From contig NZ_BRPL01000002.1 of NCBI RefSeq assembly GCF_027923585.1, positions 434,001 to 498,000 of the forward strand: a DNA stretch of 64,000 nt, given 5' to 3'. The notes beneath the pieces are model-generated. The model saw nothing but the letters and a program-made list of their open reading frames with translations. It searched no databases and had not been told where the DNA came from. Below are positions 17,225 through 26,685 of this stretch, piece after piece. How positions within the stretch are numbered: the stretch's first letter is position 1; the number at the start of each line of letters is the position of its first letter. This stretch comes from Philodulcilactobacillus myokonensis (GTDB taxonomy: Bacteria > Bacillota > Bacilli > Lactobacillales > Lactobacillaceae). The position numbers were made by a program, and so were the translations under genes.

Positions 17225-18197
17225 TTTAATGCAAATTAAAGATTTAAAAGTGTACTATCCAGTTCGTGGTGGATTTTGGAACCGAATTGTTGATTGGGTT
17301 AAAGCTGTTGATGGGATCAGCTTCAATATCAAGGCCGGTGAAACTTATGGTCTAATTGGTGAATCCGGTTCTGGAAAATCGACCACTGGTAAATCAATTT
17401 TAGGATTACAAAAGGTAACAAGTGGTTCCATTAAATATAATGGCCACGATGTTACTAAAAAATCGGTTCGCAGATCATTGAAATATAATCATGATGTTCA
17501 AATGATTTTTCAAGATCCGCAATCATCTTTGAACCCTGAAAAAAGGGTGGAAGAAATCATTGCCGAACCACTTAGAAATTTTGAACATTTAAGTAAACAT
17601 CAGGAAAAATTAAGGGTCTTACAATTATTAGATATCGTTGGTTTAGATCCAGATGCCTTATATAAGTATCCATTTCAATTCTCTGGTGGTCAAAGACAAA
17701 GAATTGGAATTGCTAGGGCAGTTGCCACAAATCCAAAGTTAATTGTTGCTGATGAACCCGTTTCAGCTTTAGATTTATCGGTTCAAGCTCAAGTATTGAA
17801 CTTTATGAAAAAAATTCAGCGTGAATTTAATATTTCATACCTCTTCATTTCTCATGATTTAGGGGTCGTTAGACATATGTGTGACAACATCGCCATCATG
17901 AACCACGGCCGTTTGGTAGAAGTTGGCACGAAGGAAGATATTTATAAACACCCGGTTCATATTTATACCAAACGATTGTTAGCCGCCATTCCAAGCATTG
18001 ACGTTGAACACCGTGAAGAACACCGTGCTGAACGAAAACGAATTGAAAAAATTTATCAAGATAAAAAGGATTTCTATTACGATCAAAATGGCAAGGCATT
18101 TCCACTAACTAAGATTTCACCAACTCATTTTGTCGCTTTACCAAAAGATAAATTAAGACAGCTAAATGTATCAACAGATGAGGAGGTCGAATCATAA
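17217..18197 (+). CDS. oppF: Oligopeptide ABC transporter ATP-binding protein OppF
   Basis: The second Opp ATPase, forming a heterodimer with OppD. The 326-aa protein has Walker A (GESGSGKST), the signature FSGGQRQRIG, Walker B (LIVADEPVSALD) and FISHDLGVV. The ATG at 17217 overlaps oppD; a GTG at 17208 is an alternative start but sits only three bases after the AAGG. It ends in a TAATG overlap with oppB, so the operon is tightly coupled. Confidence 0.93.
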   Translation: MDDLMQIKDLKVYYPVRGGFWNRIVDWVKAVDGISFNIKAGETYGLIGESGSGKSTTGKSILGLQKVTSGSIKYNGHDVTKKSVRRSLKYNHDVQMIFQDPQSSLNPEKRVEEIIAEPLRNFEHLSKHQEKLRVLQLLDIVGLDPDALYKYPFQFSGGQRQRIGIARAVATNPKLIVADEPVSALDLSVQAQVLNFMKKIQREFNISYLFISHDLGVVRHMCDNIAIMNHGRLVEVGTKEDIYKHPVHIYTKRLLAAIPSIDVEHREEHRAERKRIEKIYQDKKDFYYDQNGKAFPLTKISPTHFVALPKDKLRQLNVSTDEEVES

Positions 18198-19156
18198 TGT
18201 GGAAGACAATTTTAAGAAGAGTATTGATTATGATCCCCGAATTAATCATTTTGAGTGTTTTAGTTTTCTTAATGGCCAAAGCAATGCCAGGGGATCCATT
18301 TACCGGCCAGATTAATCCGAAAGACTCATTAACCCAAATTCATCATTTAATGAGAATTAATGGATTATACGATCCATGGTACGAGCAATACTGGCACTGG
18401 GTTGTTCATCTATTCCATGGTGATTTAGGAACTAGTTATGAATATCAAGAACCAGTGACAAGAATTATTGCCCAAAGAGCTGGCAATACCTTATGGTTAG
18501 CTCTACTAACAATGATTTTAACCTATGTGATTGCATTACCATTAGGAATTTATGCTGGTCGTCATGAAGGTCACTTACAAGATACATTAGTTCGTATTTA
18601 TACATACGCAACCATGTCAGTACCATTCTTCGTTGTTTTGGTACTAGGTAGTTGGATCTTCGGATATGGATTGAACTGGTTCCCAACCAGCGGCTCTGTA
18701 TCACCGACTGCATCAGGATTCTTACCAGTATTACTATCTAGATTAGGGCATATGATTTTACCTGCTGTTCTAGGTGCTTTGTTTGCTACTTCTAGTATTA
18801 CCCAGTACTTACGGTCAGGAATTATTGATGCAAAACATTCTGATTATGTCATGACCGCTCAATCTAAAGGGGTTCCAATGAAGGCAATTTATAAGCACCA
18901 TATCTTCAGAAATGCTTTGCTTCCAATTGCTGCCTTTGCTGGTTACTCCATTACCGGATTACTTGGTGGATCAATCTTCGTTGAACAGATTTTCTCATAT
19001 CCTGGGATGGGCCTACTATTCTTGAATGCCATTAACTATCGTGATTATACAGTTATTACCGCCTTAGTCCTTCTTTATGGATTTCTAAACTTAATGGGAA
19101 CATTACTTTCAGATATTGCATTAAGTGCGATTGATCCAAGAGTAAGAGTAAAGTAA
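18197..19156 (+). CDS. oppB: Oligopeptide ABC transporter permease OppB
   Basis: A 319-aa inner-membrane permease with six helices. The N terminus (ILRRVLIMIPELIILSVLVF) and the region AKAMPGDPF are typical of OppB/DppB, and the cytoplasmic EAA-like loop is visible as DYVMTAQSKGVPMKAIYKHH. Pairs with OppC to form the peptide channel. Its start codon overlaps the oppF stop. Confidence 0.93.
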   Translation: MWKTILRRVLIMIPELIILSVLVFLMAKAMPGDPFTGQINPKDSLTQIHHLMRINGLYDPWYEQYWHWVVHLFHGDLGTSYEYQEPVTRIIAQRAGNTLWLALLTMILTYVIALPLGIYAGRHEGHLQDTLVRIYTYATMSVPFFVVLVLGSWIFGYGLNWFPTSGSVSPTASGFLPVLLSRLGHMILPAVLGALFATSSITQYLRSGIIDAKHSDYVMTAQSKGVPMKAIYKHHIFRNALLPIAAFAGYSITGLLGGSIFVEQIFSYPGMGLLFLNAINYRDYTVITALVLLYGFLNLMGTLLSDIALSAIDPRVRVK

Positions 19157-19169
19157 GGGGGTAAATAAA

Positions 19170-20117
19170 ATGAGTACGAATGAATTTAATCAATCATCAC
19201 ATGTTTCTCAAGCTGAAATGGATAAATTAGAAAAGAGTGCTGAAAGAAATGCTGCTCCGTCAACGTTAAAATTGATTTGGCATGAATTCGTAGCTAATAA
19301 AATGGCATTAATTTCTTTGATTATCTTAGTTGGCTTCATCCTGTATGTCATTATTGCTTCAATGTTTATGAACACGTCGCAAGTCATGCAAACTTCCATC
19401 ATGAATTACTTTGCAAAACCATTTACACCGGGATTCTTCCTCGGAGCTGATCAATCAGGGCGTTCAATCGTTGATCAATTGATCATTGGCTCTAGAAATT
19501 CAATTGGGATTGCGATTGGCTTGACCGTGATTTCATCAACATTTGGAATTTGCTACGGCCTGATTTCTGGATATGTCGGTGGAAAATCTGATTTAGTGAT
19601 GCAAAGAGTATATGACTTCTTCATGATTATTCCAATCATGATGATGATCATTGTTATCGTTGATATTATTCCAAGCTATAATGCAATCACATTAACTTTG
19701 ATTCTATCTTGCTTCTACTGGTTAGGAACTGAGCGTTTGATTCGTTCACAGACCCTTTCGGAAGTTAACAAAGAGTATGTATTAGCTTCAAAAGCATCTG
19801 GAAGTGGTCCATTAAGCATTATCTTTAAACAAATTATGCCAAACATCGCTTCATTAATTATTGTGGATACAACGTTATCATTTGCAGAAAATATTGGAGT
19901 TGAAACTGGACTTTCATTCTTAGGCTTTGGTCTTCCAGATGGTACGCCATCACTTGGAACTTTAATTGGAAATGCAAGTAGTGCTGATAACATTACTAAT
20001 TACTGGTGGACATGGTTACCAGCAACAATCGAAATTATCATTCTATGTTTAGCAATTAGTTATATTGGTCAAGCATTAAGAAGTTCAGTCAACGTCATTC
20101 AAAGACATAATAGTTAA
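19170..20117 (+). CDS. oppC: Oligopeptide ABC transporter permease OppC
   Basis: A 315-aa permease with a cytoplasmic N-terminal ~45 residues, then six helices. Typical OppC features are GFFLGADQSGRSIVDQLIIG (normally LGTDxxGRD) and the EAA loop EYVLASKASGSGPLSIIFKQ. A GGGGG-type ribosome binding site precedes the ATG. Partner of OppB in the same operon. Confidence 0.93.
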   Translation: MSTNEFNQSSHVSQAEMDKLEKSAERNAAPSTLKLIWHEFVANKMALISLIILVGFILYVIIASMFMNTSQVMQTSIMNYFAKPFTPGFFLGADQSGRSIVDQLIIGSRNSIGIAIGLTVISSTFGICYGLISGYVGGKSDLVMQRVYDFFMIIPIMMMIIVIVDIIPSYNAITLTLILSCFYWLGTERLIRSQTLSEVNKEYVLASKASGSGPLSIIFKQIMPNIASLIIVDTTLSFAENIGVETGLSFLGFGLPDGTPSLGTLIGNASSADNITNYWWTWLPATIEIIILCLAISYIGQALRSSVNVIQRHNS

Positions 20118-20216
20118 TAATATATGCTTATTTAAAGGGGATGATTATTGGTTGTCAATTAAATTATTAGGTGGATCACAGAGTTGATTTTGATTTAAAA
20201 AGGGGAGTTAAAGACA

Positions 20217-22010
20217 ATGAGTAAATATAAGAAATGGTTGGCTGCCGGTGCAGTCATGCTATCTGCTGGATTATTCGCAGCTTGTTCTAGTAGCCAATCA
20301 CAAGTTAAGTCAGGATATAAACCGTCTGTTAAGTTATCTCAAACGTATGATAACCCAAATAAAACTTCGTCTACATACAATAATGGGACATTAAAAGTAG
20401 CAGAATTCAATAATTCACCATTTGCTGGGATTACCGATCCAGTATTACAATCTAATGCTGAAGATCAAGACATGTTTGATCCTGGTGGCAATGATCAATT
20501 ATTCTTCGTTAATAGCAAGAATGAAATTGTTAACGGTGGTTTAGCTAACTTAAGTTTAGATAAGAAAGCTAAAACTGCAACTGTTACTGTTAGAAATAAT
20601 GCTAAGTGGTCGAATGGGATGCCGGTTACTGCTAAGGATGTTGAATATGCTTATGAAGTCTTAGGCAATAAGAACAGTAATAGTCAGCAATTTAGTCCAG
20701 ACATGCAAGATATTCAAGGAATGGCTGCCTACCATGCTGGTAAAGCTAGTTCTATTTCTGGAATTACCATGCCTAAAGGTCCTAAGGGTAAGGTAGCTGT
20801 TCTACACTTTACAACCTTTGCTCCTTCATTGAAGTATTCTGGTAATTCAGTCATGTGGGACTCAGTTGAACCATATGAATATGAAAAGAACGTTCCAATT
20901 GCTAAGTTGAGTTCATCTAATCAAGTTCGTAAGAACCCGATCTTCACTGGTCCTTATAAACTAAGTAAGATGGTTGATGGTGAATCAACTAGTTGGGTTC
21001 CAAACAAATATTACTTTGGTAAGAAACCACAAATTCAACACATTAACATCCAAGTTGTTTCTGAAGATGATTTTGCTGCTTCATTGAAGTCAAAGAAATT
21101 TGACTTTCCAATTACTAATGGTCAAAGTAGTGAATATCCAAATGTTAAGAATTTAAGTGACTATACTATTGTTGGCAAAGAAGGTACGGGTTATGATTAC
21201 TTTGGCTTTAACCTTGGTCATCTAGACACTAAGACTCAAACGAGTGTTATGGATCCAAATGCTAAGATGGGCAACGTTAAGTTAAGACAAGCCATGATGT
21301 ATGCATTAGATCAAGGTGCATTGGTTAAAAAGTTTGATTATGGTATGGGTTGGTTCCCGAATACCTTAATTTCTCCATACTTTAAACAGTACTATAATTC
21401 TAAGACCCCATATTATAAGTATAATATGAGTAAGGCTGAAAAATTATTAGACCAAGCTGGTTATAAGAAGCATGGTAAGTGGCGGACCCAACCAAATGGA
21501 AAACCATTAACAATTAATTTCGGTGCAATGCAAGCCACATCATCTCAAACTGCTGAATATAATTATTACTTACAACAATGGCATAAATTGGGCTTGAATG
21601 TTCAATATGCTGGTGGTAAACCAATGGAAATGAATAAATTCTATGATACCTTAGAAAAACCAAAGCAAAGTCAAATGGATATCTTTGCTGGTGCATTTGG
21701 TGTTAACGCTGAACCAACCCCAACTGGTATCTATGGTGCCGATGCTTCATTCAATATGGGTCACTTTGTTACTAAGAAAAATACCCAGTTGATGGATAAC
21801 ATGAATAATGATAAAGCCTGGAATAATAGTTATAGAGTAAAACAGTTTAAAGATTGGCAAACATACATGGCACAACAAGCTGCCTACGTTCCAACAAGTA
21901 TGACTATGAATTGGACACCTGTTAACCACCGTGTTAAGGGTTACAGTGTTGCTAGTGATGATAACGAATTCTGGAGTAATCTAGCATTAACTGCTTCAAA
22001 TCCAAAATAA
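20217..22010 (+). CDS. oppA: Oligopeptide-binding lipoprotein OppA, copy 1
   Basis: A 597-aa extracellular solute-binding protein of family 5. The signal peptide ends in a lipobox (LFAACSSS), so the mature protein is lipid-anchored at Cys22-23. The mature part has the family region NGMPVTAKDVEYAYEVL and later KLRQAMMYALD. It delivers oligopeptides to the OppBC channel. AAAAGGGGAG precedes the ATG. A paralogue of almost the same length follows directly. Confidence 0.93.
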   Translation: MSKYKKWLAAGAVMLSAGLFAACSSSQSQVKSGYKPSVKLSQTYDNPNKTSSTYNNGTLKVAEFNNSPFAGITDPVLQSNAEDQDMFDPGGNDQLFFVNSKNEIVNGGLANLSLDKKAKTATVTVRNNAKWSNGMPVTAKDVEYAYEVLGNKNSNSQQFSPDMQDIQGMAAYHAGKASSISGITMPKGPKGKVAVLHFTTFAPSLKYSGNSVMWDSVEPYEYEKNVPIAKLSSSNQVRKNPIFTGPYKLSKMVDGESTSWVPNKYYFGKKPQIQHINIQVVSEDDFAASLKSKKFDFPITNGQSSEYPNVKNLSDYTIVGKEGTGYDYFGFNLGHLDTKTQTSVMDPNAKMGNVKLRQAMMYALDQGALVKKFDYGMGWFPNTLISPYFKQYYNSKTPYYKYNMSKAEKLLDQAGYKKHGKWRTQPNGKPLTINFGAMQATSSQTAEYNYYLQQWHKLGLNVQYAGGKPMEMNKFYDTLEKPKQSQMDIFAGAFGVNAEPTPTGIYGADASFNMGHFVTKKNTQLMDNMNNDKAWNNSYRVKQFKDWQTYMAQQAAYVPTSMTMNWTPVNHRVKGYSVASDDNEFWSNLALTASNPK

Positions 22011-22038
22011 GTTTAATCATTAACTAATAATAAAAATA

Positions 22039-22080
22039 CCTTTAAGATTTGATATTATCAAACCTTAAAGGCGTTTTTTT
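22039..22080 (+). terminator. Terminator after the first oppA
   Basis: CCTTTAAG-TTTGATA and TATCAAA-CTTAAAGG pair with one bulge, followed by seven T residues. The second oppA must therefore be transcribed from read-through or from its own promoter. Confidence 0.8.
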
Positions 22081-22108
22081 GCTTTTTACACTAATCCTAT
22101 TTTAATTT

Positions 22109-22126
22109 TGTAACGTCTGTGTTACA
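22109..22126 (+). promoter_or_regulatory. Inverted repeat upstream of the second oppA
   Basis: TGTAAC-N6-GTTACA is a short perfect inverted repeat located ~128 bases before the second oppA ATG, in the space where a promoter for this gene is expected (TTGTAA at 22108 could be a -35). It may be an operator; no regulator can be named. Confidence 0.3.
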
Positions 22127-22253
22127 CTATTTCTAATGAAACTTATTGAAATCTAATTTGATTGATCCTGAAGGGGGGTAAATTACTTATTGAGTCAATT
22201 AATTCAATGGTTTCTTTGAAAATTGACAATTAAATAGTTAGGAAGTAATTTGA

Positions 22254-24056
22254 ATGAATAAATATCGAAAGTGGCTTACCGCAGGAGTTGTCATGCTATC
22301 GACAGGATTATTTGCTGCTTGTTCAAACAGTAATAGTTCTCAAGTGAAGTCAGGTTATAAACCGTCAGTGAAGTTGTCCCAAACATACCATAATCCGAAC
22401 GAAACAAATTCTACATATAATAACGGGACATTAAAACTAGGTGAGTTCTATAATTCACCATTTGCTGGGATTACTGATCCGGCTTTGACTTCAATGGAAG
22501 AAGATACCGACATGTTTTCACCCGGTGGTGGCGACCAACTTTTCTTCGTTAACAATAAGGATGAAGTTGTTAACGGTGGTTTAGCTAATTTGAAATTAGA
22601 TAAAAAAGCTAAGACAGCAACGGTTACAGTTAGAAACAATGCTAAGTGGTCAAATGGGATGCCAGTTACTGCGAAGGATGTTGAATATGCTTATGAAGTG
22701 TTAGCTAATAAGGACAGTAAAACTCAACAGTACGATTCAGACATGGAAAGTATTAAAGGCCTAGCTGCTTACCATACTGGTAAAGCTAAAACTATTTCTG
22801 GAATTACGATGCCAAATGGTCCAAAGGGTAAAGTCACCGTTTTGCACTTCAGCAATTTTGCACCGTCACTTAAATATGCTGGTAATTCAGTTATGTGGGA
22901 TGCCGTTGAACCATATGAATATGAAAAGAACGTTCCAATTGGTCAGTTAAGTTCATCTAAACAGGTTCGTAAGGATCCTATTTTTACCGGTCCTTATAAG
23001 ATGAGCAAGATGGTCGATGGTGAATCAACTAGTTGGGTTCCAAACCAGTATTACTTTGGTAAGAAAGCTCAAATCAAACATATTAATATCCAAGTTGTCT
23101 CCGGTGATAACTTCTATTCATCATTAAAAGCTAAAAAGTTTGATTTTCCAGTTAGTGATGTAACTAACCCAGCATCTGAATTTCCAAACGTTAAAAATTT
23201 AAGTGACTATAAAGTAGTTGGTAACTTAGGAACCAGTTATGATTACTTTGGCTTTAACCTTGGACACTTAAATCCGAAGAATCAAACGAATGTTATGGAT
23301 CCACATATGAAGATGGGCAATGTTAAATTAAGACAAGCAATGATGTATGCCTTAGATATCGGAACCCTTCGTAAGAAATTTGATTATGGCTTAGGTTGGT
23401 TCCCGAATACCTTAATCTCTCCATATTATAAGCAGTATTATAATTCTAAGACACCGTATTACAATTACAATATGAAGAAGGCTAACCAATTGTTAGATCA
23501 AGCTGGTTATAATAAACATGGTAAGTGGCGAACTCAACCAAATGGCAAACCATTAACCATTAACTTTGCTGGGCCACAAGGAAATGCTTCAACTAATGCT
23601 CAATACGAATATTATCTTCAACAGTGGCGTAAGTTAGGTTTAAATGCTCAATTCACGAGTGGCAAACCGTTAGAATTTAATAAACAGTATTCAATCTTAG
23701 AAAAACCAAAACAGAATCAGATTGATGTTTGGCAAGGTGCATTTTCAGTATCAGCTGAACCAACACCAACTGGTGAATACGGCGCAAGTGCTACCTTTAA
23801 CATGGGCCACTTTGCTACTAAACGGAATACTCAATTATTAAACAATATGAATAATAGTAAAGCTTGGAATAATAATTACAGAACCAAGCAGTTCAAAGAT
23901 TGGCAAACTTATATGGCTAATCAAGCCGCTTACGTTCCAACTAGTATGGAAATGAACTGGAATCCAGTTAACCAACGTGTTAAAGGATACAGTTTAGCTA
24001 CTGATAATAATGAATTCTGGAGTAATCTAGCATTGACGGCTTCGAATCCAAAATAA
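22254..24056 (+). CDS. oppA: Oligopeptide-binding lipoprotein OppA, copy 2
   Basis: A 600-aa paralogue of the protein encoded just upstream, alike over its whole length, including the lipobox (LFAACSNS), NGMPVTAKDVEYAYEVL, KLRQAMMYALD and an identical C terminus (EFWSNLALTASNPK). Differences cluster in surface segments such as the stretch following the position of DEDTDMFSPGG and the FYSSLKAKKFDF region, which may change peptide preference. It has its own 243-base upstream region after a terminator, so it could be regulated apart from oppDFBCA. Confidence 0.93.
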   Translation: MNKYRKWLTAGVVMLSTGLFAACSNSNSSQVKSGYKPSVKLSQTYHNPNETNSTYNNGTLKLGEFYNSPFAGITDPALTSMEEDTDMFSPGGGDQLFFVNNKDEVVNGGLANLKLDKKAKTATVTVRNNAKWSNGMPVTAKDVEYAYEVLANKDSKTQQYDSDMESIKGLAAYHTGKAKTISGITMPNGPKGKVTVLHFSNFAPSLKYAGNSVMWDAVEPYEYEKNVPIGQLSSSKQVRKDPIFTGPYKMSKMVDGESTSWVPNQYYFGKKAQIKHINIQVVSGDNFYSSLKAKKFDFPVSDVTNPASEFPNVKNLSDYKVVGNLGTSYDYFGFNLGHLNPKNQTNVMDPHMKMGNVKLRQAMMYALDIGTLRKKFDYGLGWFPNTLISPYYKQYYNSKTPYYNYNMKKANQLLDQAGYNKHGKWRTQPNGKPLTINFAGPQGNASTNAQYEYYLQQWRKLGLNAQFTSGKPLEFNKQYSILEKPKQNQIDVWQGAFSVSAEPTPTGEYGASATFNMGHFATKRNTQLLNNMNNSKAWNNNYRTKQFKDWQTYMANQAAYVPTSMEMNWNPVNQRVKGYSLATDNNEFWSNLALTASNPK

Positions 24057-24070
24057 GAATAATTAAATTA

Positions 24071-24107
24071 AATAACATCATCAATTAATTTGATGGTGTT
24101 ATTTTTT
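24071..24107 (+). terminator. Terminator after the second oppA
   Basis: AATAACATCATCAA and TTGATGGTGTTATT form a 14-bp stem with one G-T pair, followed by T residues. Confidence 0.85.
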
Positions 24108-24141
24108 GTTTTAGATTAAAATGTTCCTTGAGGTGAATTTA

Positions 24142-24846
24142 TTGAAAACACTTGTCATTATTTCGCATCCAGACATTAAAACTTCGACCACGCAAGCTTT
24201 TTTACGGGATGCCCAAAAGAACTTAAAACAGGTAACTTGGCATCCACTGGATGTTTTATACTCAAACTATCAAATTCAAATTGAAAAAGAACAACAACTA
24301 TTAACCCAATTTGACCGCATTATTTTCCAATTCCCAATGTACTGGTACAGTTCGCCGGCATTATTGAAGAAGTGGGAAGATGATGTCCTTACCAGAAACT
24401 TCGTTTATTTAAGTGAACAAGCTAGTCTAAAGGGAAAAGAGTTAGGAATCGTGACTTCACTTGGAATGCCGCTTCGTGAATACCAGCGTGGGGGTGTTGA
24501 GAATTTTAGTATTTCTGAAATGCTGATCCCGTATCAAGCATTGGCTAAGCGTGCTGGGATGAAATTTCTAAAGCCGTTTGTGATTTCACAGTTTGCTTAT
24601 ATGACCAATCAAAAACGGGCCAAGTGCTTGATTGACTACCAAAATTACATTACTAATCCCAAATATGACCATTTTGCTAACTACGAGAAGTGGATGATCC
24701 AACAATTGAATGAATTTAAACAGACTTTACCAGATGACAAACAATTAATTTTTCAAACGGTAATTGACCAAATTCAAAATAATGCCGATCAATTAGCTGA
24801 ATTGAATTGGGAAGTTAACATGATGAAGAAAAAAGAGGGGTATTAA
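24142..24846 (+). CDS. Flavodoxin-fold NAD(P)H:quinone reductase (KefF/MdaB-like)
   Basis: A 234-aa protein starting with the flavodoxin-like strand KTLVIISHPD and a phosphate-binding segment, and containing the family's IIFQFPMYWYSSPALLKKW. Proteins of this family bind FMN or FAD and reduce quinones or other electrophiles with NAD(P)H, or act as ancillary subunits of Kef potassium channels. The TTG at 24142 is selected because GAGGTG lies at 24130-24135; an in-frame ATG at 24121 lies before that site. A 60-codon gene follows directly. Confidence 0.82.
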   Translation: MKTLVIISHPDIKTSTTQAFLRDAQKNLKQVTWHPLDVLYSNYQIQIEKEQQLLTQFDRIIFQFPMYWYSSPALLKKWEDDVLTRNFVYLSEQASLKGKELGIVTSLGMPLREYQRGGVENFSISEMLIPYQALAKRAGMKFLKPFVISQFAYMTNQKRAKCLIDYQNYITNPKYDHFANYEKWMIQQLNEFKQTLPDDKQLIFQTVIDQIQNNADQLAELNWEVNMMKKKEGY

Positions 24847-25029
24847 ATGGATTCGAACACTTTGAAATGGTTATTGGATGAATTGAATAAATACCAGGAT
24901 AATGAGCAATTATTTGCTAAAAGAGCATTGCTAGAACAAACAAAATCATTAGTGAAGGAACAGTCTAAACGTATCAACGAACGCCAAGATGAATTGGATG
25001 GCCGGATGTGGAGTCCGGATAAATGGTAA
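24847..25029 (+). CDS. Small helical protein of unknown function
   Basis: A 60-aa, highly charged and probably all-helical protein (helix from LKWLLDELNKY through KSLVKEQSKRINERQDEL) with a short Trp-containing tail. Its ATG follows the quinone reductase stop directly and a GAGGGG ribosome binding site lies 8-12 bases upstream, so translation looks real. I do not recognise the family. Co-transcribed with the upstream reductase. Confidence 0.7.
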   Translation: MDSNTLKWLLDELNKYQDNEQLFAKRALLEQTKSLVKEQSKRINERQDELDGRMWSPDKW

Positions 25030-25035
25030 AAAAGT

Positions 25036-25070
25036 AAGTCGAATCTCAAATTTTTGAGGTTCGACTTTTA
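25036..25070. terminator. Bidirectional terminator between convergent genes
   Basis: AAGTCGAA-CTCAA and TTGAG-TTCGACTT pair around a small AT loop; T residues follow on the plus strand and an A tract precedes it, so it can stop both the 60-aa gene and the minus-strand MFS gene. Confidence 0.8.
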
Positions 25071-25076
25071 GTCTTA

Positions 25077-26285
25077 TTAATTATTACTAGGTTTTAACTT
25101 AATCATGATTAATAGTAATATTCCAAATAGGATTGTTATAATTCCTGTGATTTGCCATAAAATTAATGTATGAACGTGGATTAAAGCTGTAAAATAACTA
25201 GTGACAGAAAAAATTGCAAAAGTTGTTGTTGTTAATGCATGCATTGACGAAATATCCCCAACATTGTAAGAACGATACATTAATTTTTCAAAAACATTTC
25301 CAGACATTCCCATCACAATTCCTGCAATTAAAAGTAATCCAAGACGAATAATATTAGGAAGTGGAAATGTAATGAATAAAAAGCATGCTCCTGAAATTAA
25401 ATAATCACATACGAAGAATACAGGTGCTTGCCATTTAACGAATGGTGCTAAAAATCCACCAATAAAATCACCAATTTTTTGAATTGAACTTACGAATGAA
25501 AAGAAAGCAACTGCTACGCCGATTTCTTTCATCGTTAATGGCAGTAATTCAAATAATAATCCACTGATACCACCAAGGATTGCTTCGAACAAAATGATTA
25601 AGAAAGCTGGCATTGTGTGAGTGAATTGATGAAGTTGCTTAAAAAATTGATGAAAATAAGTAAACTTTGAATTATTTTCGGATGGATTTTGAACATCTAA
25701 AGAATTATTATATTTAATCAATGCATAGCAAATAATTCCTATTGGTGGGGTAATAAAACTAATCATTAATAGCCAAGTACTTCCACCGATTAATAGTATG
25801 AAAGAACTAATGATGTCGACTAAGATTGTTAAACCTGAGCTCATAAAATATTGAAAATCAACTGAACGTTCAATTTCTTCTTCATTTTCGTTAAAAACAA
25901 CTGGAATAAATCCAACTTCAACTGAAGTGGAAATAGTTGTGGAAATATTTAATAAAAAATATAAAACGGCAATTAATATAATTGATTTGTGCTCTAGTAA
26001 TAAAAATCCTGATAAACAGATACAAAAAAAAGCAATTAGTTGTAGAATTATTAAAATTCTTTTGTTATTATGGATATTTCCGAGAATTGGCGCCCCAATG
26101 GCAATGAATGCTGGTGGAATAGCCGCAATAATTCCGAATAATCCAAGTAGTGAAGACGTTGCATTATACTGTTGAGCTAATATATATAATAATACAGTAT
26201 TAAAAATACTATTGCCAATTAGTAATAAGCTTTGTCCTGACAATAATTGAATTAAATTTTTAAGATCGCTTTTTGGAAATATCAT
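25077..26285 (-). CDS. MFS exporter, possible MccC-like nucleotide-peptide exporter
   Basis: A 402-aa major facilitator with about twelve hydrophobic segments; the pattern of an early helix pair followed by GIIAAIPPAFIAIGAPILGN and a cytoplasmic loop (PILGNIHNNKR) is normal for MFS. No substrate can be read from the sequence directly. Its ATG overlaps the last codons of a truncated ThiF/MccB-like gene (stop at 26260-26262), with AAGGTG just upstream, so the two were translationally coupled. In microcin-C-type clusters a ThiF-like MccB is followed by an MFS exporter MccC of about this size; on that basis an MccC-like role is inferred. The region is poorer in GC than its neighbours. Confidence 0.7.
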   Translation of the reverse strand: MIFPKSDLKNLIQLLSGQSLLLIGNSIFNTVLLYILAQQYNATSSLLGLFGIIAAIPPAFIAIGAPILGNIHNNKRILIILQLIAFFCICLSGFLLLEHKSIILIAVLYFLLNISTTISTSVEVGFIPVVFNENEEEIERSVDFQYFMSSGLTILVDIISSFILLIGGSTWLLMISFITPPIGIICYALIKYNNSLDVQNPSENNSKFTYFHQFFKQLHQFTHTMPAFLIILFEAILGGISGLLFELLPLTMKEIGVAVAFFSFVSSIQKIGDFIGGFLAPFVKWQAPVFFVCDYLISGACFLFITFPLPNIIRLGLLLIAGIVMGMSGNVFEKLMYRSYNVGDISSMHALTTTTFAIFSVTSYFTALIHVHTLILWQITGIITILFGILLLIMIKLKPSNN

Positions 26286-26685
26286 ATTTTAACACCTTCC
26301 ACCCATCCATATCAATTTGGATTGCTGTTGTAGGGGTACGTAAACTCGTTAATAACATTACAACATAATAAGAGACCATACTTGCAACCATGAAAGTAGC
26401 TGGTGCAATTACAGATGTTGGAATTTCACTATTTATCATTGATTTATTTGTTATAGCATTATCATCTAGAAAATCACTTATATTAATTGTTTTTCCTGGT
26501 ATTTTTGCAACTGTGTTTATTGTTGTAGAAGCATATGATCCAAAAATAACTGGAATATTATATTTAGTTGATGCCTTATCAAAGAAAATATCTATGCCAA
26601 ATGGTTTGTCTGCACAATTAATAACTAAATTTGGAGATTTTTTAAATATTTCATCCGGTTTCCGTAACGCCAGTAATTTAATTCT
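26260..26685 (-). pseudogene. ThiF/MccB-like adenylyltransferase, N-terminally truncated remnant
   Basis: The open frame encodes 141 residues that match only the C-terminal half of a ThiF-superfamily (E1-like) enzyme: the start is LRKPDEIFKKS, then NLVINCADKPFG, NIPVIFGSYAS, KIPGKT and a late helix APATFMVASMVSYYVVMLL. The NCADKP and PGKT motifs resemble those of MccB, which adenylates a ribosomal peptide in microcin C synthesis. The ATP-binding glycine-rich N-terminal half and any start codon in this frame are missing; the frame is closed by a TGA eight bases inside a short ORF that has the gene's ribosome binding site. So a deletion has probably removed about the first two thirds of the gene. 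The plus-strand ORF here is only its shadow. Confidence 0.65.

Noticed and set aside
22190-22219. Possible 9-codon leader peptide (TTG start) before the second oppA
   Set aside because: The AAGGGGGG upstream is 11 bases away, the start is TTG, and the corresponding sequence before the first oppA encodes a different and shorter frame, so the reading is not conserved between the duplicates.
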